A stretch of DNA of 20,376 nucleotides from Branchiostoma floridae (lineage: Eukaryota > Chordata > Leptocardii > Amphioxiformes > Branchiostomatidae): positions 11,564,074-11,584,449 of the forward strand of contig NC_049989.1 in the NCBI RefSeq assembly GCF_000003815.2. The letters run 5' to 3'. The notes under the pieces are model-generated. The model was not told the DNA's origin. It saw only the letters and a list, made by a program, of their open reading frames with translations, and searched no databases. The position numbers and the translations under genes were made by a program. Shown one piece after another: positions 1 through 7,610 of the stretch. The stretch's first letter is position 1. Every line of letters begins with the position of its first letter.

Positions 1-307
1 GTCACAGAAATTGTGAGGTACCATACTTTCAAGTGGTAGACGGTTGTTGACAGTTGACTTGGCCACTTATTATCGATACATACCATTCTGCATTACGTTC
101 TGGCACAGTGCTTGATATAAATTTAAGGCTGGATCGATTATTAGCCATTGTTTTGAATTAATATAGATTTTATAACAGAGTCCGCGGGGTTTCTTTGGCA
201 TATCCAACTACCATCATTAATATTTCATTAAAATTAACTTTACCCTGCAATTTGTTCTCACCTTCTCACTCCGACGCCTCTAGGCCTCAGGGTCTGTGAG
301 TTAAACG
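1..307. other. Unassigned AT-rich sequence
   Basis: I see no open frame of note, no splice-bounded exon and no repeat here. It leads into the minisatellite that begins near 308. Confidence 0.6.
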
Positions 308-1245
308 AACATAATTTCCCATCCTTCAACGCGAATGATTACAGTAATTTCTCTTTCACTATGAAACAGGAAAACTCTGTGCAATTTGCAAAATTGTGCT
401 ATCTTACAAGATTTGCCCTGCATTTATAGCAAAGATAATTTCCCATCCTTCATCACCAATGATCTCTTTTAACATGAAACAGAAAAAAATCTGCAATTTG
501 CAAAAGTGTGCTATCTTACAAGATTTTCTCTGCATTTATGGCGAAGATAATTTCCCATCCTTAAACACGAATGATTATAGTAATTTCTCTTTCACTATGA
601 AACAGGAAAAGTCTGCAATTTGCGCAAAATTTTGCTATCTTACAAGATTTTCTTTGCATTTATGGCAAAGATAATTTCCCATCCTTCAATACGAATTATT
701 ACAGTATTTTCTCTTTCACTATGAAACAGGAAAAATCTGCAAGTTGCAAAAGTGTGCTATCTTACAAGATCTTCTCTGCATTTATGGCAAATATAATTTC
801 CCATCCTTCAACACGAATTATTATAGTAATTTCTCTTTCACTATGAAACAGGTAAAATCTGCAATTTGCAAAAGTGTGTTATCTTACAATATATTTTCTC
901 TGCATTTATGGCAAAGATAATTTCCCATCCTTCAACACGAATTACTATAGTAATTTCTCTTTCACTATGAAACAGGAAAAATCTGCAATTTGCAAAACTG
1001 TGCTATCTTACAAGATTTTCTCTGCATTTATGGCAAATGTAATTTCCCATCCTTCAACACGAATTACTATAGTAATTTTTCTTTCACTATGAAACAGGAA
1101 AACTCTGTGCAATTTGCAAAAGTGTGCTATCTTTCAAGATTTTCTCTGCATTTATGGCAAATATAATTTCCCATCCTTCAATGCGAATTATTAATTATCC
1201 TTTCACTATGAAACAGGAAAAATCTGTAATTTGCAAAAGTGTACA
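308..1245. repeat. Minisatellite, about 8 copies of a ~122-bp unit
   Basis: The phrase ATGAAACAG recurs at 361, 474, 597, 721, 843, 967, 1089 and 1209, giving spacings of 113, 123, 124, 122, 124, 122 and 120 bp. Each unit also carries 'ATAATTTCCCATCCTT', 'GTGCTATCTTACAAGAT' and 'CTCTGCATTTATGGC' in the same order. Copies differ by point changes and small indels, so unit length is not a constant multiple of three. The short open frames within it are repeat-driven and share no constant reading frame. The last copy decays after about 1243. No function can be read from it. Confidence 0.95.
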
Positions 1246-1552
1246 AGATCTGTCTCTGTCTAATTCATACATGTTACCGATGTGACGTGCCCATCTATTA
1301 ACACTGGGGAATTATACCGACTGTTTCGAGTGATAATGCAGTGAGTGCATAACTTCCGCTTGTTAATTTGTTACACGTCTAACAATTATCAGCAAATCAC
1401 ATTATTAGACAGAGTACCGCCTCAGATCTAACATTAGTAATGTGTAACATCCCAGTTACTTGTCTCGCGATTATGACTTCAACTGTCATCTCATGCCAGT
1501 GATAACGGGTTATGCTAAAAGCTTTCACCGCTTGGAAAACTCTCTTGGCAAT
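1246..1552. other. Unassigned intergenic or intronic sequence
   Basis: No exon, repeat or regulatory motif that I can support. Confidence 0.5.
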
Positions 1553-1628
1553 TCAGAAAACAGCTCGCTTGCTTTGGTAGATAATGGACTCTATTATCTA
1601 CTGAGCCAAGCGAGCGATACGTTTTCTA
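1553..1628. repeat. Short inverted repeat / hairpin, 7-nt loop
   Basis: The left arm (1553-1585, core GCTCGCTTG...GTAGATAAT) pairs with the right arm (1593-1628, core ATTATCTAC...CAAGCGAGC) around a 7-nt loop (1586-1592). The arms match almost throughout, with a few mismatches and a 2-4 nt bulge near the base (AGAAAAC against GTTTTCT). It could be a tiny MITE-like foldback or the template of a precursor-microRNA-like hairpin. The sequence alone does not decide between them. Confidence 0.8.
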
Positions 1629-1887
1629 AATAGACGGCTATGGCTTTAAACTAACAAAAGGCGAGTTTTTAACGCATCAAGGGGAGACAGAAACCGTAAG
1701 GAGTGAATCCTGTTTTAAATGCGGTGAGATATTGACCCATTGAAACGTTCTGACAGCCGCCTATCTATATTCATGAGACACAGATCAGCGGAAAAAGTTG
1801 CTGGCGAAGCAACAATGTTTCTGTCTGTTGGTGCGGCGACCTAGTACATCAATCTACGGTGATAAAAAAGCTTCGCTTCTGTTCTAG

Positions 1888-1971
1888 ACGTTTCTGGGCC
1901 AAGCATTCTGTCACAACACTCGCGATCGCGTAAAAAATGACAACTGGTTCGAAAATGCTTGGCTAAAACGT
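1888..1971. repeat. Inverted repeat, ~18-20-bp arms
   Basis: ACGTTTCTGGGCCAAGCATT (1888-1907) is mirrored by AATGCTTGGCTAAAACGT (1954-1971), with a two-base difference in length and one mismatch. The 46-nt spacer contains the perfect palindrome CGCGATCGCG (1921-1930). A further copy of the arm core, GTCCAAGCAT, lies at 2078-2087 at the start of the following direct duplication. Confidence 0.7.
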
Positions 1972-2183
1972 TATAGGAACCACTGTACCGTTTTCAGTTT
2001 CACCAACATTGTAATCGTTCCTTTGTCTCTCTGGTTTTATACTGTAGCGACCTCGAGTTAGTTCCATGGTCGTTTGGTCCAAGCATGGCTGGCTAAAATG
2101 TTATAGAAACCACTGAACTGTTTTTAATTCCACCATCGTTGTAATCGCACGCTTTCTCTCTCTCTAACTTCATATTGTAGTGA
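1954..2183. repeat. Diverged direct duplication, ~130-bp unit
   Basis: Unit A (about 1954-2055) and unit B (about 2084-2187) share an ordered series: GGCTAAAACGTTATAGGAAC against GGCTAAAATGTTATAGAAAC, then CCACTG, TTGTAATCG, TCTCTCT and TGTAGCGA/TGTAGTGA. The offset is 130-132 bp. By eye the identity is roughly three quarters. Each unit is followed by CCATGGT. It is probably an old tandem duplication or two copies of one mobile element. Confidence 0.75.
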
Positions 2184-2187
2184 CGCC

Positions 2188-2604
2188 ATGGTAGGTATGT
2201 GATACTGTAGATGCATTTAATGTCGCAGTAGCGCACGATGGTCAAATTTGGACCAAAAGTTTCCATTCGAACCCAGAGTATCGGGTTACCGGGGCTCCCG
2301 CGCGGTCCCCGCGGAGGGCTGACGGTGACTGAAACATATTCTGCAAGATCGTGATAGTTTGAAAAACAACCTCTCGCACGTGCCTCGTCGATATTAAATG
2401 AAAACTGGCAGTGTGTACACGCCAAATCTTACCGTGTACGTGTGCTGCACTGTTTTGTCTCAATGTTTTCTGAAATGTGCATAGTTGGTTGATTTAGAAA
2501 GGGTGTTCGGTTGACCAAAAAAACAAATACCATATTTAGATTGGTCCTAAATTTGACTGAAAATCCAAATCTTTTATATCATATAGGTAATGGTATCAAT
2601 ATCA
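2188..2604. other. No gene seen; GC-rich patch
   Basis: There is a GC-rich patch near 2275-2330, rich in CCGCGG-type words. The stretch 2231-2260 matches, in inverted orientation, a segment near 3197-3226, which suggests a shared repeat. Two overlapping minus-strand open frames cover the patch but have no splice, start or family support. Confidence 0.4.
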
Positions 2605-2757
2605 AACTTTCTGTCTTAGGGATTTTTCAACTTCTACTTAAAACTATTTTTACAGCCAAGATAAGGTCGAAAAATCGTCATTTTTTCAAATTTTCACACT
2701 CAAAGACTAGTAATTCAAAATTGCCTCCATGTTCCAAAAATCCCTAAGACACAAAGC
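2605..2757. repeat. Inverted repeat with 16-bp perfect core, MITE-like
   Basis: TGTCTTAGGGATTTTT (2612-2627) has an exact reverse complement at 2736-2751. Pairing continues imperfectly outward (AAACTTTC against GGAAAGC-like bases), giving arms of about 24 bp around a 108-nt AT-rich centre. The terminal-inverted-repeat form without coding capacity fits a small non-autonomous DNA element. I cannot name the family. Confidence 0.7.
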
Positions 2758-3002
2758 TGGAGATATTAGTTGCCGACAATATTAGTCCTGAAAGAGTTGA
2801 CTTGCACGAGTTTTGCAAGCGATTTAAATACCATGTTTGGTCCTATGTCGAGTCGCACTGATAGTGACATAGAGTAATTGATACCGCCGTAAACAAGTGT
2901 TGTAACATTCAAGGTCACCAATAATGACACCAGCAGCTTTGTTACATGTCACATGTTCCAAACTAAGCGGCAGCAAAACTAAACTTGCCAAATATCGGTT
3001 TA

Positions 3003-3357
3003 TATTTGTGAAAATGTTTGCTTTTCTTCTGACGCACGGCACCCGGGAAAATGAGGGTGTTTTCTGCGTGTTTACTGTAACAACCTGCGGGTGACCGCGG
3101 ATGACCCCAAATAGAACGCCCGTTCTGTTCGATCACGCCAGCGTTCTGTTCGATGGAGCATGATTCGTGTTCTAAATCCCCACATAGAAGTCTGGAAATT
3201 TTGGGGCCAAATTTTACCATCGTGGCGGGAAAATGTAGTTTTTGCGGTGGTTTTAAGTTTGCGGTAGTGCCATAGACTGTAGACACATAATACAATCATT
3301 GGGTAAATATTCGCGGTGGGTTTAAGTTCCCGGAAAACCGCGAACAATTCTGCATTT
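3003..3357. repeat. GCGGTGG-rich dispersed repeat (5' part, interrupted)
   Basis: The segment repeats the words GCGGTGGTTTTAAGTTT (about 3244-3260) and GCGGTGGGTTTAAGTTC (about 3314-3330), and ends in CCGCGAACAATTCTGCATTT. The downstream side of the SINE resumes with the same AATTCTGCATTT and then ACAGTA, so the pre-insertion sequence would read through to a TACTGTAAATGC-like end on the minus strand. This style of repeat is common in marine invertebrate genomes as far as I recall. The exact boundaries on the left are uncertain. Confidence 0.5.
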
Positions 3358-3652
3358 TTTTCTATTTGCCTTTAGACAGACGAGGACAATGTTGCACTGC
3401 ACTCAAGTTTTGTACCTTGTATTAAAAGTGCCACATACACGGTACAGACAGAAGGTAAAGGTAGTCTTTTACCTCCCCGACCGAAGTCAAGTACCCATTT
3501 TTAGACCTGGGTGAAGTGAGGAAAGTCATGTAAAGTGCCTTTCCCAAGGTCACAACGTCGGGGGCACGGCGGGGATCGAACTCAGGACCTAGAGATTCCG
3601 AACCGAACGCTAAACCAGTTACGTCACACCCGACTCCGCCAATTCTGCATTT
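3345..3652. repeat. 13-bp target-site duplication flanking the SINE
   Basis: CAATTCTGCATTT occurs at 3345-3357 and exactly again at 3640-3652, immediately on each side of the tRNA-derived element. A perfect 13-bp duplication is typical of LINE-mediated retroposition and fixes the element's ends. Confidence 0.85.
3358..3639 (-). mobile_element. tRNA-derived SINE, complete, ~282 bp
   Basis: Read on the minus strand, the element begins with a tRNA-like head containing an A-box-like TGGTTTAGCG (complement of about 3608-3617) and a B box GAGTTCGATCC (complement of 3573-3583). A conserved-looking body follows (complement of about 3480-3560, including GACCTTGGGAAAGGCACTTT), then a short A-rich tail ending near 3358. 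A perfect 13-bp target duplication brackets it. The body resembles a SINE core found across invertebrate deuterostomes and molluscs, but I do not assign a family name. The open frames that cover it are incidental. Confidence 0.85.
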
Positions 3653-3662
3653 ACAGTACAGT

Positions 3663-4838
3663 AGTACGTATAATATGTTTATTTCAAATTTCGCCTTCAC
3701 CCTCACGTTGCGGTTTGACCTCCACTCTAATTGCCCTGGACGCACATGTTCTTGTTCCCACGTAAAAATAACACACAGCGTAGCTGAATCGTGTGACCTT
3801 GGCGTTGTGTTTGCTCAACTCGTCGTAGATCGATGAGGGTCAATGTTAAAGTACGAAAACATCCCCCACCGCTATATCAGGCTATGACGTGGGTTTAGAT
3901 TGAGTCGTCAGAATGAATGAAAGTAGAGGGAATAAATTATGTGACCAAATACAACGTGTATCAAATCTACGGGGCGTTGTGGCAAGGTCAATAACGGACA
4001 GAAGCACGGTGACAGAAGACTACATTTATGGTACAGAAGTTTTCGAAGCCTCCGTCGGAAATAAACTTTAGCAGCATTTGCACAGCATACGTACATGTAT
4101 ATACAGCAGCGTTGTGAAAGCCATATGGTACAACTATCCACAGAGACAAAGTGACACTGAAAAAAGCGTTGTGTAGCGAGCACGCATATATAGTTCCAGT
4201 ATGCCGTTTCAAGTAGATTTCAAGGCAACATCAACACCTTTTCTTTCAAAAACAGCCATATTGGAGAGCTTGCTGTATTCTATCCACGTAGCGGCGCAGA
4301 AAGAACTTATCGCTCAATGCTCACACTCGAGTGAACTTGCTTCATTTTCCAGTTCAATAAGGTAAGAAAGTCTCTTGCCCATCTACCCTGATTTAGCGGC
4401 TCCGGTGAAATGGAAAAGTCGTGTACGTAGACTTGGCCTGGCTATAAACTTTCAACAAAACGGTAGATCTCCCGTTGCCAATTGCCTTCCGCATGTACTC
4501 GTATCCTTTCTCCTGATTACGGAAACGGCGAAGGTTGCAGGTATTTCAATCAACAGCCTGAACTTCAGACCTGACTGCATTCATTTGTTGATGGGGAAAT
4601 TTCTCACAGCGGAACGACCACACTTGCCACGCATACAAATGACAGGCCGGGAAAGCACTACATACGTACTAACCATAGTTCACCTTTATCCGCGGGGTAA
4701 CCTATATGCACGATTTTATACATTTTATAACCTGCGCACACCGTTGTTTTACATTGACGTTCCACTAGTGTGGTCCATTGCAGCTTTCATTGTTATCACC
4801 TCCGTGAAAAATGAACTCATTGTTTGTTTTTTCTTTCA
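3663..4838. other. No supported gene
   Basis: The longest plus-strand open frame here (4375-4878) begins with TTG, has no splice or family support and runs into a GT microsatellite, so I do not call it a gene. The minus-strand frames at 3908-4212 overlap one another in different frames and look random. Confidence 0.6.
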
Positions 4839-4862
4839 CTGTGTGTGTGTGTGTGTATGTGT
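4839..4862. repeat. (GT)n microsatellite
   Basis: A run of GTGTGTGTGTGTGTGT with one TATG interruption, ending at GTGTTTCC. Confidence 0.9.
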
Positions 4863-5107
4863 TTCCGGATATTTGTGATCAACACAACTCAAAAGCTATG
4901 AATAGATTTTTGATGTGTTGTTACGATCGCAGACATACGTATGGTATAATTCAAACTAAGTATGTCCGTACTGCTCTCAAGTGTTAACGATCTACAAAAT
5001 GAATCTCTCCAAAGAGTTATTTTCGTGTAGATTTGAGGCCTTTATAAGTTTCTTTACCATAGATCTTGTGGGGATTTGTATTGAAAAAGAAAGAAAGAAC
5101 ATTATAT

Positions 5108-5352
5108 GTGGTATTTCACTGCACTTGGGGCACCGGTGTGGAACTGCAGGGTTCGAAAGCTTACTCAACGAATTACAGAGATAAAGAATGAATGTTCTTA
5201 CGTTTTGTATACTTTGTTGTCTTCTAAGTCATGCTTTTACGTATTACGCAATACCTAAATGATAAGATATCGGCGAAAATAACACAACAGTGCCGCAGTG
5301 AGCAAACGCCGCAGTGCCGCACCGGTGCCCCAAGTGTAGTGAGATATACCAC
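5108..5352. mobile_element. Foldback / MITE-like element with ~44-bp inverted ends
   Basis: The left end (5108-5151, containing CACTTGGGGCACCGGTG) is the inverse of the right end (5309-5352, containing CACCGGTGCCCCAAGTG). That 17-bp core is perfect, and pairing with a few mismatches extends from GTGGTAT at the outside to CTGC(A/G)G at the inside. The centre (about 157 nt) is AT-rich and non-coding. The 245-bp length and lack of coding capacity fit a non-autonomous DNA transposon. A target duplication is not clear by eye. Confidence 0.8.
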
Positions 5353-5657
5353 CTTATGGGCCATAACTTGTTTCGCAAGGGTGTTTCAATTTTTGGCTTA
5401 ATATTCCCCTGTCGCCCAACACTGCGAAGAAATAGGAAACCATTAGGAAGGGCTGCACCGTATCTGTAAGGGGTAACCTTAGAGCGGTGACCTCATGGGG
5501 GTTACCAAGTTCACGGTCAAGTCGCACTTCAGATTACTCTGCAATACCTGGATGTGAAACAGGGCTAGGGGTGCACTCATCGGATAACACAGGGGAGGAC
5601 ATGATTATAGGTCACTAACTATTGAGTTATGCTTGCTACTTTTCAGCATCTTTTCTG
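5353..5657. other. Nothing recognised
   Basis: No exon or repeat that I can support between the two foldback clusters. Confidence 0.5.
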
Positions 5658-5778
5658 TAATCTCCAAGCAGACGTGGAAAGGTACAATCGAACAATTTTG
5701 CTCGATCGCTGATCCACAGAACGGGAAGCTTGAGAAATGTTACGATTTTTACCTCTTTCTACATCTGCTTGGAGATGA
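5658..5778. mobile_element. MITE-like element 1 (TAATCTCCAAGCAGA ends)
   Basis: The left end TAATCTCCAAGCAGACGTGG (5658-5677) continues through AAAGGTA (to 5684) and is mirrored at 5750-5778 (TACCTCTTTCTACATCTGCT followed by TGGAGATGA). The arms are about 27-29 bp with several mismatches, around a ~65-nt centre. The end sequence is shared with the second element at 5886-6000, so both belong to one family. Confidence 0.8.
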
Positions 5779-5885
5779 TTTTTTACGACAACTATAACGT
5801 TATATATGGGGTTACCCTCAAAATAGATCATCCTGTGGTTGTTGTGTTCGTCTGTTTGGCTTGCCGCACTGTTTATCATGGTTTT

Positions 5886-6000
5886 CCTAATCTCCAAGCA
5901 GATCCTACGGTAGCCAAACACACTCCTAGGTCGGCTTCACTCCTCTGGCAGTTTTTTTAATACTATCTTATGCTACCGTAGGATCTGCTTAGAGATTAGG
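5886..6000. mobile_element. MITE-like element 2 (CCTAATCTCCAAGCAGATC ends)
   Basis: The left arm 5886-5914 and right arm 5972-6000 are 29-bp inverted repeats differing at one position (CTCCAAG against CTCTAAG). The arms include AAGCAGATCCTACGGTAGC, and a 57-nt centre separates them. TTTT flanks both ends and may be part of a target duplication. The near-identical arms suggest a younger element than its neighbour at 5658-5778. Confidence 0.85.
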
Positions 6001-7103
6001 TTTTCGTACTTTCGGTCTTAAGTTGTCCGTTGTCTGAAAAGACCCATGCATGGTAATGCCTGATAACACTAAAACCATTCATACCACAAAAAGATCCCCT
6101 TGTATAAATGGATTACACTTTTGGAACAACTCGACAACCAGACTTACTTTCGCTTGGATCCGGGAATACCTTGAGGGATTATTGTTGCTGGTAAAGCTGG
6201 GAATTTTTGCCTGAGGTCTGGTTAAGTATTCTTTAAGAGCTCGTCACAGTGTAGGTCTGAACATTGGCCGACACATATAGGGTGTGCACAACGTGATAGA
6301 CAACAGACTCGTAAACTGAATTTGCATGTTATTCAGAAAAGTAGCAGTTCAAAAAGATAAACTGTAAGAGCTAGTATTAAATACCGAATTGAATTTACCC
6401 ACAGGGACATAGTTTTTTGCTTTCGGAGTATTTTTGTCCATATCATGGAACACTAGCTCGGTAAACTGCCGTGTATATAGTGTATGCCGACATAGCTACG
6501 CTATTATTGGGTTGCTCTTGTCAACACGATGTAACAGCTGACACATAGGAGAAACTCGATACAAAATAAAGGCAAATCATCGCCCCATAAGCGCCCCTGA
6601 GCACGAGCTATCATGCCAGTGTTCTCCTTGGAATAAGGACGTTTCCTATATACAGGAATACAGTATTGTCTATTGAATGGGAGGTTTACGGGAAGGGCAC
6701 ACATTTGGGATTCTGACGAGAGGCTGTTAGAACAATCCCGTAGTGTGCCGACCTGACCTCTTAACCCTCAGCAAATAGAGCTCCGACCCCGAAATATCTC
6801 TGCCAGAGTTTTTTTCTGGGTTCCCCGCATTTATTATCATCTAGACCGATGTGTACACCACTAACATACCACAGGAGTTAACCGCTACAGTGTCACTATA
6901 CGCTGTAACATGTAGATGATGTTTGGGGTCGAAGTTCAGTGAACACTAGGGGACTCGGAGACTGAAGAGGAATAATAAGCACTAGGAATTTACGAGAGCC
7001 AGTATTTCAGTTCTGTCGAACTGAACACTGTGATAAGAGGGACAATGAATGGTTTGCTGAGAGATTGTTAAGAGCTGACTGATGTGCAATGATTCTTACT
7101 AAG
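6001..7103. other. No gene seen; possible intron of the minus-strand sulfotransferase gene
   Basis: No splice-bounded exon of the sulfotransferase fold is visible on the minus strand here. A 66-codon minus-strand frame at 6504-6704 has no family likeness and is probably chance. Confidence 0.5.
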
Positions 7104-7167
7104 CGTACCGCACCGTTGGCTAGTGTTGTCCGTGCGGTACGTGTGTACCTTATTGTACCACAGGTAC
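7104..7167. other. Two adjacent hairpins just inside the presumed intron
   Basis: CGTACCGCAC (7104-7113) and GTGCGGTACG (7132-7141) form a perfect 10-bp inverted repeat with an 18-nt loop. GTACCT (7145-7150) and AGGTAC (7162-7167) form a second, short one. On the minus strand they lie 19-82 nt after the splice donor. Confidence 0.6.
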
Positions 7168-7170
7168 GTG

Positions 7171-7190
7171 ACTTACGGGAGCTTACCTGT
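7171..7190 (-). promoter_or_regulatory. Tandem splice donors
   Basis: On the minus strand, ACAG|GTAAGC (cut after 7187) is followed 10 nt later by CCC|GTAAGT (cut after 7177). The first has the better exon side and the second the better intron side. Use of the second would add 10 nt and shift the frame. Confidence 0.55.
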
Positions 7191-7610
7191 GGCTTGTTGT
7201 ACGAGATAACGGAGCCACGTGTTGCCTGATCCAGGGAAACTGACGAGAGCTGTGATGGGGAGGGGAGTCGGGGAATACCGCAGCGCCGTGCACTGCTCCA
7301 GCCTCACGTCCCTGTGTGCGCCCATCCGTAGGTCCTTCGTCTCCTGGTCCTGTCTTGCCGGGGAGGCCATGACCGCCACTGGCGGGGCCGGGGCCGCTTT
7401 CATCCCGAGGCGGTAGCGGAGGTGTTGGGGGTTTTCCCTCAGCGTTCCCGCCACTGAGGTGACGCTTCCTGGCGGACTGTCCTTGGAGGACCGTGCGGTG
7501 GATGCCGCCTTGTGGATGAGGAGACCGATGCCGAACACGTAGAAGAGGATGAAGCTGAGCAGCAGTCCGCAGAAGAGCTGCCTCTTCCGCCAGCGGGACG
7601 AGCAAACCAT
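7187..7610 (-). CDS. 5' coding exon of a WSCD-like type II membrane sulfotransferase (partial)
   Basis: The exon encodes about 141 residues plus one base. A short basic N-terminus (SRWRKRQ, residues 5-11) precedes one membrane segment (about 12-33), giving a type II Golgi topology. A Pro/Ser-rich stem follows, then [19 protein letters not shown] (124-142). That is the 5'-phosphosulfate-binding loop of PAPS-dependent sulfotransferases, in the form seen in WSCD1/WSCD2 relatives. The ATG at 7610 has purine at -3, G at +4 and an in-frame TAG 24 nt upstream. The coding part ends at ACAG|GTAAGC, splitting a Gly codon (phase 1). No WSC domain lies in this exon and no later exon is found down to position 1, so the catalytic remainder (3'-PAPS site, acceptor site) is outside the window or lost. 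Substrate unknown; the family acts on glycans or sialic acid in the Golgi lumen. Confidence 0.8.

Noticed and set aside
308-1245. CRISPR-like array
   Set aside because: The spacing of phrases is regular but the whole ~122-bp unit is repeated, with no unique spacers, and the DNA is eukaryotic.
3422-3765. Overlapping open frames on both strands across the SINE
   Set aside because: They follow from the SINE sequence; the element carries Pol III boxes and no protein.
4375-4878. 167-codon plus-strand open frame
   Set aside because: Starts at TTG, no domain likeness, and its last part is the GT microsatellite read as Cys-Val repeats.
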